Below the pieces are notes generated by a model. That model saw only the letters and a list, made by a program, of their open reading frames with translations. It ran no database searches and had not been told where the DNA came from. A stretch of DNA of 64,000 bases from JAKOWB01 sp038363005. Its GTDB lineage: Bacteria; Pseudomonadota; Alphaproteobacteria; Kiloniellales; JACOMY01. The stretch lies in contig JBBQBI010000025.1 in NCBI GenBank assembly GCA_038363005.1, forward strand, positions 1-64,000. Reading direction: 5' to 3'. The translations under genes and the position numbers were made by a program. Positions 19,974-28,686 of the stretch are shown piece by piece; within the stretch, counting starts at the first letter, position 1; each line of letters starts with the position of its first letter.

Positions 19974-20795
19974 ATGCCCATCACCTTCGCCGGCCTGACC
20001 CTCGAGCGCCCGGTCATCATGGGCATCCTCAACGTCACGCCCGACTCCTTCTCCGACGGCGGCCGGAACCTCGACCCTGGCATCGCCATCGCCGCCGGCG
20101 AGCGCATGCTCGACGAGGGCGCGGCGATCCTCGACATCGGCGGCGAATCCACCCGTCCTGGTTCGCTGGAAGTGGCGCTGGAGGAGGAGCTGGCGCGCGT
20201 CATCCCGGTGGTGACGGCGCTGGCCGCCAAGGGCCACCGGGTCTCCATCGACACGCGTCATGCCCGCGTCATGGCCGCCGCGCTCGACGCCGGCGCCGCC
20301 ATCGTCAACGACGTGACCGCCCTGACGCACGAGCCCGAATCCCTGCCGCTGGTGGCGGCGCGCCAAGCACCCGTCGTGCTGATGCACATGCGCGGCACCC
20401 CCGACACCATGCTGAAGCTGACCGCCTACGAGGACCTCGTCGGTGAGGTCGAGGCCTACCTGGCGCAGCGCCTGGCCGCCTGCCGCGCCGCTGGCCTGAC
20501 CGACGACAAGCTCTGCATCGACGCCGGCATCGGCTTCGCCAAGACCGCCGAGCAGAGCGCCCAGCTGATCGCCGCCACCGACCGCTTTGCCCGGCTCGGC
20601 GTGGCGGTCCTGGTCGGCGCCAGCCGCAAGTCTTTCATCGGCCGCCTCAGCAAGGGCGAGCCGCCCGACCAGCGCCTCCCCGGTTCGCTTGCCGCAGCGC
20701 TGGCCGGCGCCGCCCGCGGCGCGCACATCCTGCGCGTCCACGACGTAGCGGCGACGGCGCAGGCGTTGCGGGTCTGGCAGGCGATCGCGGGCTAA
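19974..20795 (+). CDS. folP: Dihydropteroate synthase
   Basis: Condenses the pterin pyrophosphate with p-aminobenzoate to dihydropteroate; sulfonamide target. 273 residues forming a TIM barrel. GILNVTPDSFSDGG and DIGGESTRPG are the two family signatures; SIDTRHARVMAAALDAGAAIVNDV and LVGASRKSFIG follow in the right order. The start at 19974 removes an in-frame extension that reads through the repeat. The folP-glmM order after ftsH is conserved in many proteobacteria. Confidence 0.96.
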   Translation: MPITFAGLTLERPVIMGILNVTPDSFSDGGRNLDPGIAIAAGERMLDEGAAILDIGGESTRPGSLEVALEEELARVIPVVTALAAKGHRVSIDTRHARVMAAALDAGAAIVNDVTALTHEPESLPLVAARQAPVVLMHMRGTPDTMLKLTAYEDLVGEVEAYLAQRLAACRAAGLTDDKLCIDAGIGFAKTAEQSAQLIAATDRFARLGVAVLVGASRKSFIGRLSKGEPPDQRLPGSLAAALAGAARGAHILRVHDVAATAQALRVWQAIAG

Positions 20796-20889
20796 GGCCC
20801 CCAGTGGCATAGCGCCGGCCGTATAGTGGGGGACAAGCCGCCCTTTTCCCGGCCCGCCGCTCTGCTATAAGGCGGGCCTGGGAGGACAC

Positions 20890-22233
20890 ATGACCCGCAA
20901 GCTTTTCGGCACCGATGGCATCCGGGGCCGCGCCAATGTCGAGCCCATGACGCCGGAAACGGCGCTGGCGGTGGCGCGCGCGGCGGGGGCGGAGTTCACC
21001 CGCGGCGAGCATCGCCACCAGGTGGTGATCGGCAAGGACACGCGGCTGTCGGGCTATCTCATCGAGCCGGCGCTAACTGCCGGTTTCATCGCCGTTGGTA
21101 TGGACGTGGTGCTGCTGGGGCCGCTGCCGACCCCGGCGGTGGGCATGCTGACGCGTTCGCTGCGGGCCGACCTGGGGGTCATGATCTCGGCCTCGCACAA
21201 TCCCTTCGAGGACAACGGCATCAAGCTGTTCGGCCCCGATGGCTTCAAGCTGTCGGACGAGGTCGAGGTGCGCATCGAGCGGCGCATCCGTGATGGCAAC
21301 CGCGACAGCGCGGCGCCCAGCGAGCAGCTGGGCCGCGCCCGCCGGCTGGACGACGCGCTGGGCCGCTACATCGAGTTCGTCAAGGCGACCTTCCCGCGTG
21401 AGCTCAGCCTGGCCGGCCTGAAGATCGTCATCGACTGCGCCAACGGCGCCGCCTATCGCGTGGCGCCGACTGTGCTCTACGAGCTGGGGGCCGAGGTGGT
21501 GCCGCTGGGCGTGGCGCCGGACGGCCTGAACATCAACAAGGGTTGCGGCGCCACCCATCCCGAGGCCATGCAGGCCGCCGTGGTGGCGCAGGGCGCCGAC
21601 CTGGGCATCGCGCTGGATGGCGACGCCGACCGCGTGCTGCTGGCCGACGAGACCGGCCGCCTGGTCGATGGCGACCAGCTGATGGCGCTGGTGGCCAAGG
21701 GCTGCCAGACCGCCAGCCGCCTGCAGGGCGGCGGGCTGGTGGCGACCGTCATGTCGAACCTGGGGTTGGAGCGCTGGTTGGCGGCCAACGGCATGACGCT
21801 GCGCCGCACCCCGGTGGGCGACCGCTACGTGGTGGAAACCATGCGCGCCGAGGGCTTCAATGTCGGTGGCGAGCAGTCGGGCCACATCGTGCTGTCGGAC
21901 TATTCCACCACCGGCGACGGCCTGATCGCCGCGCTGCAGGTGCTGGCCGAGATCGTGCGCGCCGGCCGCCCGGCCAGCGAGGTCACGCATCTGTTCGAAC
22001 GCCTGCCGCAGGTACTGCGCTCGGTGCGCTACGCCGCCGGGCAACAGCCGCTGGAGGCCGCCAGCGTGAAGGCGGCGATCCAGGACGGCGAGGCGGCGCT
22101 GCACGGCCGTGGCCGCCTGCTGATCCGCAAGTCGGGCACCGAGCCGGTGGTGCGCGTGATGGCCGAGGGCGAGGATGAGGGCGCGGTGACCCTGGTGGTC
22201 GAGCGCATCTGCGCCGCGCTGGCCGCCGCCTAG
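20890..22233 (+). CDS. glmM: Phosphoglucosamine mutase
   Basis: Interconverts glucosamine-6-phosphate and glucosamine-1-phosphate on the way to UDP-GlcNAc for peptidoglycan and lipopolysaccharide. 447 residues, four-domain phosphohexomutase. KLFGTDGIRGRAN opens the protein; ISASHNP places the phosphoserine at residue 102; the metal loop GDADR and the C-terminal phosphate-binding RKSGTEPVVRVM are present. The start follows a GGAGG site. Ten bases separate it from thiD. Confidence 0.97.
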   Translation: MTRKLFGTDGIRGRANVEPMTPETALAVARAAGAEFTRGEHRHQVVIGKDTRLSGYLIEPALTAGFIAVGMDVVLLGPLPTPAVGMLTRSLRADLGVMISASHNPFEDNGIKLFGPDGFKLSDEVEVRIERRIRDGNRDSAAPSEQLGRARRLDDALGRYIEFVKATFPRELSLAGLKIVIDCANGAAYRVAPTVLYELGAEVVPLGVAPDGLNINKGCGATHPEAMQAAVVAQGADLGIALDGDADRVLLADETGRLVDGDQLMALVAKGCQTASRLQGGGLVATVMSNLGLERWLAANGMTLRRTPVGDRYVVETMRAEGFNVGGEQSGHIVLSDYSTTGDGLIAALQVLAEIVRAGRPASEVTHLFERLPQVLRSVRYAAGQQPLEAASVKAAIQDGEAALHGRGRLLIRKSGTEPVVRVMAEGEDEGAVTLVVERICAALAAA

Positions 22234-22242
22234 GACCCCACC

Positions 22243-23061
22243 ATGCAACCGACAACGCAGCGCGGCCGGGTGCTGATCATCGCCGGATCAGATTCCGGCG
22301 GCGGCGCCGGCATCCAGGCCGACATCAAGGCGGTGACCGCGCTGGGCGGCTTCGCCATGACCGCGATCACTGCGCTGACGGCGCAGAACACCCAGGGCGT
22401 CTTCGGCATCCACGCCGTGCCCACCGCCTTTATCCGCCAACAGATTCAAGTGGTGTTGGATGACCTGGGCGCCGATGCGCTGAAGACCGGCATGCTGCAC
22501 AGCGTGCCGGTGATCGAGGCGGTGTGCGACGAGATCGCCGGGCGCGCCGCCGGCCTGCCGCTGGTCGCCGACCCGGTCATGGTGGCGCAGTCCGGCGCGA
22601 CGCTGCTGGAAGCCGACGCCGTCGCCGCGCTGACCCGCGATCTGGTGCCGCTGGCGGCGCTGCTGACGCCCAACGCGCCGGAGGCCGAGCGCCTGACCGG
22701 GCTGACGGTAAACGACCTGGAGGGGCAGAAGCGTGCCGCCGAGCGGCTGCTGTCGCTGGGCGCGCGGGCGGTCCTGGTCAAGGGCGGTCATCTGGCGGGC
22801 GAAATGGTCAGCGACGTGCTGGCCAGCGCCGCCGGCCTGGAGGTGCTGAGCAGCCCGCGGCTGGAAACCCGGCACACCCACGGCACCGGCTGCACGCTGG
22901 CCTCGGCCATCGCCGTCGGCCTGGCCCAGGGCCTGGCGCTGCGCCCCGCCGTGGTGCGGGCGCGTGCCTATCTTTGGCAGGCGCTGGCGACGGCGCCCGG
23001 TTTCGGTCGCGGCCAGGGGCCGGTGAACCACGTGCATACGGTGCGTCCCTTCGATGCGTGA
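22243..23061 (+). CDS. thiD: Hydroxymethylpyrimidine/phosphomethylpyrimidine kinase
   Basis: Phosphorylates HMP and HMP-P for thiamine diphosphate synthesis. 272 residues of the ribokinase-like fold. IAGSDSGGGAGIQADIK at the N-terminus, ALKTGML in the middle, VADPVMVAQSG and the C-terminal THGTGCTLASAIA with the catalytic base region all match ThiD. Its 3' end overlaps the following glycosyltransferase gene by eight bases, so the two are probably co-expressed although functionally unrelated. Confidence 0.95.
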   Translation: MQPTTQRGRVLIIAGSDSGGGAGIQADIKAVTALGGFAMTAITALTAQNTQGVFGIHAVPTAFIRQQIQVVLDDLGADALKTGMLHSVPVIEAVCDEIAGRAAGLPLVADPVMVAQSGATLLEADAVAALTRDLVPLAALLTPNAPEAERLTGLTVNDLEGQKRAAERLLSLGARAVLVKGGHLAGEMVSDVLASAAGLEVLSSPRLETRHTHGTGCTLASAIAVGLAQGLALRPAVVRARAYLWQALATAPGFGRGQGPVNHVHTVRPFDA

Positions 23062-24589
23062 CAGCGGTTATCGCCTGGCGCTGCCGGCGGTGCTGCTGCT
23101 GGCCCTGCTGGTGCGCCTCTATCGGCTGGATGCGCTGTCCTTCTGGCTCGACGAGGTGGCGACCTTGCGCTTCGCCCACGGCAGCATCTTCACCATCTGG
23201 GGCGAGGATACCCATCCGCCGCTGTACTACGCGCTGATCAGCGGCTGGCGGCTGCTGGGCGAGAGCGAGTATGCGCTGCGGCTGTCGTCGGTCCTGCTCA
23301 GCCTGGGCAGCGTGGCGGCGCTCCATGCCGCCGGCGTGGCGTTGGGTGGCCGGCTGACCGGCTTGCTGGCTGGGGTGCTGCTGGCGCTTTCCCCCATGGC
23401 CCTGCAGTTCGCCCAGGAGCTGCGCATGTACGCGCTGCTGGAATGCAGTGTGGCGCTGGGCCTGCTGGGCCTGGTGCGCTTGCTGCGTGATCCGGCGGCG
23501 GTGGCGGCGACGCCGCTGCTGGGCGCCACGGCCGACCGGGCTGGGGCGCGCCAGGTGCGCTGGTCCTGGGCACTCTATGGCCTGGGCAGCGTGCTGGCGC
23601 TCTATAGCCACAACATGGGGTTCCTCTGGCCGCTGGCGGCCAACGTCGCGGTCCCGCTGGCCTGGTGGCCGGCGCCGGCGCGCTGGCGTCTGGCGCGGCG
23701 CTGGCTGACGGTCAACGCTGGGGTGCTGGCTCTCTGGGCGCTCTACTGGCCGGCGCTGCGGGCACAGGCCGAACGGGTGATTGGCGATTTCTGGATGCAG
23801 CAGCCGACGGCGAACGACGCCCTCGGCCAGCTGGGCTACCTCGATCTGGGCCTGGGGCCCTGGTTCGACGGCCTGGAACTGGCGTTGGCGGCGCTGTTCC
23901 TGGCGCTCGCCGGGCTCGGCCTCGCGGCGCTGCGCTCGCGCGCCCTGGTGCTGCTGCTTTTGATCGCTTGCCTGCTGCCGCCGCTGGTGGAGTTCGGCCT
24001 GGTGCTGGTGGCGCGCCCGCTGTTTGCCAGCAAGTCGATCATCTGGACCGCGCTGCCGTTCCTGCTGGCCATGGCGCGTGGCCTGGCCTGGCTGTTGGAA
24101 GCGGCGCGGCGGCGGCGCGCCCGGCCGTGGTTGGTGGCGGCGCTGGGGCTGGTGGTCGCCGTGGTCGCGGTGCGCGGTGCGATGCTGAACAACTACAGCG
24201 GCCGCTGGCACAAGGCGGACTGGCGCGGGTCGGTCGCCACGCTGTCGCTGCTGGCGCGGCCGGACGACCGCATCCTGCTGCATCCCTTCTTCGAGGTGGT
24301 GAGCTTCAACCACTATGCCGCCCGCCAGTCGCTTGCCGGCCGGCCGGAGCTGCCAGCCGACCGCGAGGGCACCAGCAGCCTGGACCGCGTCGCCGCGGTG
24401 GCGCGGTCGCTGGTCCCCGGCGATCGCCTGTGGTTGGTCCGCTCGCTCTGGTACTACGACGCGCTGCGCGACGCCGAGGCGCTGGTCAGTCAGGCGCGGC
24501 CCTGCCTTCGCCATGCCCAGGCCCTCAGTTTCACCGGTATCGACCTCGACCTGTACGAGGCCGGCGACGATTGCGCCGCCGCGCCGTGA
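23054..24589 (+). CDS. Membrane glycosyltransferase, GT39/PMT_2-like (copy 1)
   Basis: Predicted polytopic GT-C glycosyltransferase of 511 residues, probably using a lipid-linked sugar at the outer face of the inner membrane. An N-terminal helix is followed by the acidic loop WLDEVATL (the catalytic Asp position in GT39/ArnT-like enzymes), then THPPLYYALIS and AQELRMYALLE, all shared with the next gene. About ten hydrophobic segments precede a soluble C-terminal domain (from about residue 390) with KADWRGSVATL. Acceptor and donor are unknown. It overlaps thiD by eight bases and the next gene by four. Confidence 0.85.
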   Translation: MRDSGYRLALPAVLLLALLVRLYRLDALSFWLDEVATLRFAHGSIFTIWGEDTHPPLYYALISGWRLLGESEYALRLSSVLLSLGSVAALHAAGVALGGRLTGLLAGVLLALSPMALQFAQELRMYALLECSVALGLLGLVRLLRDPAAVAATPLLGATADRAGARQVRWSWALYGLGSVLALYSHNMGFLWPLAANVAVPLAWWPAPARWRLARRWLTVNAGVLALWALYWPALRAQAERVIGDFWMQQPTANDALGQLGYLDLGLGPWFDGLELALAALFLALAGLGLAALRSRALVLLLLIACLLPPLVEFGLVLVARPLFASKSIIWTALPFLLAMARGLAWLLEAARRRRARPWLVAALGLVVAVVAVRGAMLNNYSGRWHKADWRGSVATLSLLARPDDRILLHPFFEVVSFNHYAARQSLAGRPELPADREGTSSLDRVAAVARSLVPGDRLWLVRSLWYYDALRDAEALVSQARPCLRHAQALSFTGIDLDLYEAGDDCAAAP

Positions 24590-26076
24590 AACGCTGGCGC
24601 TCCGATCCCTGGCTGCTGGGCATCCTGCTGCTGGGCCTCGGCCTCAGGCTTTGGCATCTCGGCCACTGGTCCTTCTGGACCGACGAGATCGCCAGCATCC
24701 TGTTTTCGCGCGGTTCCCTGGGGCAGATCTGGGGCTCCGACACCCACCCGCCGCTGTATTACGCCTTGCTGCACTTCTGGCGTCTGCTGGGTGAGCAGGA
24801 GGGGCCCCTCAGGCTCTCCTCGGCGCTGGTCTCGCTGGTCACGCTGCCAGTGATCTATCGGGCCGGGCGGCTGCTGGCCGGGCCGGCGGTCGGGCGCTGG
24901 GCGGCGCTGCTGCTGGCCACCTCGCCCATGGCCATCACCTATGCGCAGGAGCTGCGCATGTACGCGCTGCTGGAGCTGGCCGGCGCCCTGGCGCTGCTGG
25001 GCCTGGTGGCGGTGGTGCAGCGGCCGGGCTGGGCCGCCGGGCCCTGGCGCGATGCCGGGGGGCGCGACGATCCGGGCCGCCGCGGCGCCTGGATCGCCTA
25101 TGGCCTGGGCGCGCTGCTGGCGCTCTACAGCCACAACACCGGCGGACTGCTGCCGGCGGCGGCGACACTGCTGGTCGCGGCCTGCTGGTGGCGGCGGCCG
25201 GACCGCCGCCGGCTGGCGCGCCGCTGGCTGCAGGTCAACGGCATCGTGCTGCTGCTGTGGCTACCTTACCTGCCGTGGTTCCTGCGCCAGGCGAGTCGCG
25301 TCGCCAGGGGCTTCTGGGCCAAGACGCCAGACCTGCCCGACCTGGGCGGGGCGCTGGCCTGGATCCACCTTGGCGCGGACTTCCGCAACACGCTGCTGGG
25401 GCCGTGGGTGCTGGCCGCGCTGGTGCTGCTGTTCCTAGCGCTGCTGGGCCTGGGCATCGCCCGTCTGGCGCGGCAGCGCACGCTGCTGGTGCTGCTGCTC
25501 GGCCTCATGCTGCTGCCGACGGCGATGGAGCTGCTGGCCGGAATCTTCAAGCCGATCTTCGTGCCGCGCACGCTGATCTGGACGGCGCTTCCCTGCCTGC
25601 TGCTGCTGGCGCTGGGCCTGGAGCAGCTGCGTCGCCGCCGTCGCGCACTGCCGCTGCTGGCGCTGCTGCTGGCGGCGCGGCTGCTGCTGGCTGGCGTCAG
25701 CTTCAGCGAACAGGCCAAGGCGGACTGGCGGGGCATGACGGCACTGCTGGTCGAGCGCGTGGCGCCGGGTGAGCTGCTGCTGGTCGATCCCTATTTCGAC
25801 CTGCCGGTCTTCGCCTTCTACTTGCAGCGCGACCATCCCGGGCGCACCGGCTTCGTGATGCTGCAGCTCAATCGCTGGCAACGCGACTTCGCGGTGGAGA
25901 TGCTGCGCGACTGGCCCAGCCAGCGCGCCATCTGGTTTGTACAGGGTGTGCGCTCGCACCTGATCCTCGACCGCCCGGCCTTCATCCGGGAGGCACAGCC
26001 CTGCGCGCGCCAGACCGAAAGCCTGCGGCTCCAGGGCGTGGAATTGGACCGCTACAGCCTCGACGACGGCTGCTAG
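24586..26076 (+). CDS. Membrane glycosyltransferase, GT39/PMT_2-like (copy 2)
   Basis: Tandem paralogue of the preceding gene; 496 residues from a GTG in a GTGA overlap. The same landmarks appear in the same order: WTDEIASIL, THPPLYYALLHFW, AQELRMYALLE, LYSHNTGG, LIWTALPCLLLLALGL, and a C-terminal KADWRGMTALL. The shared KADWRG motif in the soluble tail suggests both work on related substrates or form a pair. A TTG 15 bases upstream is an alternative start. The stop overlaps by four bases the convergent MocR gene. Confidence 0.85.
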   Translation: MKRWRSDPWLLGILLLGLGLRLWHLGHWSFWTDEIASILFSRGSLGQIWGSDTHPPLYYALLHFWRLLGEQEGPLRLSSALVSLVTLPVIYRAGRLLAGPAVGRWAALLLATSPMAITYAQELRMYALLELAGALALLGLVAVVQRPGWAAGPWRDAGGRDDPGRRGAWIAYGLGALLALYSHNTGGLLPAAATLLVAACWWRRPDRRRLARRWLQVNGIVLLLWLPYLPWFLRQASRVARGFWAKTPDLPDLGGALAWIHLGADFRNTLLGPWVLAALVLLFLALLGLGIARLARQRTLLVLLLGLMLLPTAMELLAGIFKPIFVPRTLIWTALPCLLLLALGLEQLRRRRRALPLLALLLAARLLLAGVSFSEQAKADWRGMTALLVERVAPGELLLVDPYFDLPVFAFYLQRDHPGRTGFVMLQLNRWQRDFAVEMLRDWPSQRAIWFVQGVRSHLILDRPAFIREAQPCARQTESLRLQGVELDRYSLDDGC

Positions 26077-27488
26077 ATAACCGGGAAGTGCGTGGCGCCG
26101 GCGCCGGACAGGATGTCGGCGATGATGCCCAGGCCGGTTTCCAGCTCGCCGCGGGTGCGCGGCGCGGCGACCGAGACGCGCACCGCGTGCGGCACCGACT
26201 GGCGGCCGGTGGCGAAGACGTCAGCGGCGGCGACGCCGACATTGCGGCGCTGCGTCTCGTGGGCGAAGGCCTCGCGGCGCCAGGGCTCCGGCAGGGTCAG
26301 CCAGACGTGCATGGCGGTCGGCTGGCGCGCCATCTCGTAGTTGCCCAGCATCCGCGTGGCGATGCCCTGTCGCGCACGTGCTTCCTCGCGGATCAGCGCT
26401 GCGTTGCGCTGCGCCACGCCGTCGCGGATCAACCGCGCCGCGGTCTCCTGCAGCAGCGGGCTGGCCATCACCGAGGAGGCCCGCATGGCGATCAGGCCGG
26501 CGTCGATCAGCGCCTCCGGACCGGCTAGGTAACCGACGCGCAGGGCCGGCGCCACCGACTTCGACAGGTTGGTGATGTAGAGCGACAGCTCGGGCGCGAA
26601 GCTGGACAGCGGCTTCACCGGCTCGTCGAGCAGGAAGTTGTAGATGTCGTCCTCGATGATGGTGACGCCATGGCGGCGGCAGACCTCGGCGACGGCGCGG
26701 CGGCGCTCCAGGCTCATCACCGTGTTGGTCGGGTTCTGCAGCGTCGGGATGGCATAGACCGCCTTGGCGCCGGTGGCGCGGATCGCCGCGTCCAGCGCGT
26801 CGGGCAGCAGGCCGTCGCCATCGCACTCGACGCCGTGCAGCCGCAGGCCCAGCAGCCGGGCCACCGACTTGACGCCGAAGAAGGTCAGCTGCTCGGTCAG
26901 CAGCACGTCGCCGGCGCGCAGCACGCTGGCCGCGGCGATCATCATGGCGTGCTGCGCCCCGTGGGTCGGCAGTACCTGGTTGGCCGGCACTTCGAAGCCG
27001 AAAGTCGCCAGCCACTGCTGGCCGGCCTCGCGGTGCGACATCAGTCCCTGCGAGGGGCGATAGCGCAGGTACTCGCCGAACTGCGGGTCCATGGCGACGG
27101 AAGAGAGCGCGCGGCCAATTTCGTCGGCCAGCGGCGCCGGTGGCGGCGCGTTGCCCGAGAGGTCGATGAAGTCGAGCTCGTTGCGGCCAGGCCGGGGCAA
27201 TTGTGCCCGTTCATCCGGCTTTGTTCGTTCCGGATAGTCCGGCGTCAGCGGGCGCACATAGGTGCCGCGGCCCACCTCGCCGGAAATCAATCCGCGGCGC
27301 TCGGCCTCGACATAGGCCCTGGTCACCGTGCCAACGGTAACACCCAGCCGCCAGGCCAGCTCACGGTGAGTCGGCAGGCGTGCGCCGGCCGCAAGGCTGC
27401 CATCGGCGATGTCATGCTGCAGGGCGTCGGCGATGGCCCGGTAACGCGGCCCGGAGCGGCCTTCCAGGCGGGGCAGCCAGTCATTCAT
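26073..27488 (-). CDS. MocR-family regulator (GntR HTH fused to aminotransferase-like domain)
   Basis: Transcription factor that senses PLP-linked or amino-compound ligands. 471 residues. An N-terminal winged helix (about 14-78) contains RLPTHRELAWRLGV and SGEVGRGTYV; the fold-type-I aminotransferase domain (about 105-471) has Asp280 in IIEDD and the PLP lysine at 310 in YITNLSKSVAPALRVGYL. I chose ATG 27488 over an upstream ATG because AGGAG lies seven bases before it. Divergent from the DUF1127 and PhzF genes; a TTGTCAC-G-GTGACAA palindrome sits between. Target genes are unknown. Confidence 0.92.
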   Translation of the reverse strand: MNDWLPRLEGRSGPRYRAIADALQHDIADGSLAAGARLPTHRELAWRLGVTVGTVTRAYVEAERRGLISGEVGRGTYVRPLTPDYPERTKPDERAQLPRPGRNELDFIDLSGNAPPPAPLADEIGRALSSVAMDPQFGEYLRYRPSQGLMSHREAGQQWLATFGFEVPANQVLPTHGAQHAMMIAAASVLRAGDVLLTEQLTFFGVKSVARLLGLRLHGVECDGDGLLPDALDAAIRATGAKAVYAIPTLQNPTNTVMSLERRRAVAEVCRRHGVTIIEDDIYNFLLDEPVKPLSSFAPELSLYITNLSKSVAPALRVGYLAGPEALIDAGLIAMRASSVMASPLLQETAARLIRDGVAQRNAALIREEARARQGIATRMLGNYEMARQPTAMHVWLTLPEPWRREAFAHETQRRNVGVAAADVFATGRQSVPHAVRVSVAAPRTRGELETGLGIIADILSGAGATHFPVI

Positions 27489-27523
27489 CGGATCGCTCCT
27501 CGAAGCCACGGTCGTCATCGGAG

Positions 27524-27608
27524 TTGTCACGGTGACAATGTTTGTCTTGCGTTCGATTGTCTCCTTTTCTAGCGTGCTGTCAAGCAGATTGTCCGGGAAT
27601 TGTCCTGG
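27524..27608. promoter_or_regulatory. Candidate MocR operator region: palindrome plus TTGTC repeats
   Basis: TTGTCAC (27524-27530), one G, GTGACAA (27532-27538) is a perfect palindrome. Further TTGTC or CTGTC cores follow in the same orientation near 27542, 27557, 27578, 27589 and 27600. They lie between the divergent MocR regulator and DUF1127 gene. MocR proteins often bind spaced direct repeats or palindromes, so autoregulation is likely; this is inference from position and pattern. Confidence 0.55.
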
Positions 27609-27623
27609 ATAGAGGAGGAGAAG

Positions 27624-27845
27624 ATGGCTACAATCTCATACGGCAAGACCTACGGCACGGTTTCGCGGCCCCTGGCCACGGTGCGCCAGGGCCTCGTCAA
27701 GATTGTCGATCGTCTCCTCGTCTGGCAGCGCCGCGCCGATGAGCGCGTCAGCCTGGGGCAGATGGACGATCACATGCTGAAGGACATCGGGCTGAACAGG
27801 TCCGACGTGATGCGCGAGAGCGCCAAGCCCTTCTGGAAGGGTTGA
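27624..27845 (+). CDS. Small DUF1127 protein
   Basis: 73 residues. The C-terminal half, RRADERVSLGQMDDHMLKDIGLNRSDV, is the DUF1127 (YjiS-like) motif: arginine-rich helix, then LxxLDDHxLxDIGL-type turn. Some members bind RNA through this region and affect phosphate and carbon metabolism or small-RNA turnover in alphaproteobacteria; its role here is unknown. Start fixed by GAGGAGGAG four bases before the ATG, one of the strongest ribosome sites in the window. Divergent from the MocR gene, 31 bases before PhzF. Confidence 0.9.
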   Translation: MATISYGKTYGTVSRPLATVRQGLVKIVDRLLVWQRRADERVSLGQMDDHMLKDIGLNRSDVMRESAKPFWKG

Positions 27846-27876
27846 GCGCCAGGCGTCGGAGCGGGGAGGACAGGCC

Positions 27877-28683
27877 ATGACGACACTTCCGCTGTGGCAG
27901 GTCGATGCCTTCGCCGCCGCCCGCTTCAAGGGTAACCCGGCAGCCGTGGTCCCGCTGGACCGCTGGCTGCCGGACGCCCAGCTGCAAGCCATCGCGGCCG
28001 AGAACAACCTGGCGGAGACCGCCTTCTTGCTGCGCCTGGCCAAGGGCCGCTGGCACCTGCGCTGGTTCACCCCGGCGGTCGAGGTCAGGCTCTGCGGCCA
28101 CGCCACCTTGGCGTCCGGCTACGTCATCGATCAGCACCTGGAGCCCGGTGTCAGTCCCATCACTTTCGAGACGTTGTCCGGCGAGCTCACCGTGGTGCGC
28201 GACGGCGAGCGCTACCAGCTCGACTTCCCCGCTTTTCCTCCGACCCGCGTCACCGACAGGTCCCGTGTCGCCGCCGTCGCCGCGGCCTTGGGCCAGGCGC
28301 CGCTCGAGGTATGGGAAAGCGACATGGTGCTGGCGCTGCTGTCCGACGCGGCGGCGGTGATCCAGGCCAAGCCCGATCTCCGCGCCTTGGCGACGCTGCC
28401 GGGCGACGGACTCATCGTCACCGCGGCTGGCGGTGCCGCGGCCCAAGGTGCCGACTTCGTCTCGCGCTACTTCGCGCCGCACGTCGGCATCGACGAGGAT
28501 CCGGTCACCGGCTCGGCGCACTGTCGCCTTGCGCCCTTCTGGGCGGCACGCCTGGGCAAGAACGAGTTCTTTGCCCGCCAGGTCTCCGCCCGCGGCGGCG
28601 AGCTGTGGCTGACGCTGGCCGGTGATCGGGTGAAGATCGTTGGCCAGGTACAGCCCTACCTGGAAGGCCGCATCGCGGTCTGA
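27877..28683 (+). CDS. PhzF-family isomerase/epimerase
   Basis: 268-residue protein of the PhzF/diaminopimelate-epimerase fold. The N-terminus QVDAFAAARFKGNPAAVVPL, the catalytic glutamate in AENNLAETAFLLR, FTPAVEVRLCGHATLASGYV and the C-terminal IDEDPVTGSAHCRLAPFW all match the family. Substrates vary widely; phenazine synthesis is not implied because no other phz genes are present. Possibly controlled by the divergent MocR regulator. Ends three bases from the convergent barrel gene. Confidence 0.93.
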   Translation: MTTLPLWQVDAFAAARFKGNPAAVVPLDRWLPDAQLQAIAAENNLAETAFLLRLAKGRWHLRWFTPAVEVRLCGHATLASGYVIDQHLEPGVSPITFETLSGELTVVRDGERYQLDFPAFPPTRVTDRSRVAAVAAALGQAPLEVWESDMVLALLSDAAAVIQAKPDLRALATLPGDGLIVTAAGGAAAQGADFVSRYFAPHVGIDEDPVTGSAHCRLAPFWAARLGKNEFFARQVSARGGELWLTLAGDRVKIVGQVQPYLEGRIAV

Positions 28684-28686
28684 CAG

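Noticed and set aside
22808..24514. 568-codon minus-strand frame over thiD and the first membrane glycosyltransferase
   Set aside because: Gln/Arg/Pro-rich low-complexity translation without domains; the plus-strand genes are well supported.
27877..28683. Phenazine biosynthesis
   Set aside because: A lone PhzF-family gene is common in bacteria that make no phenazines, and no other phz genes occur.
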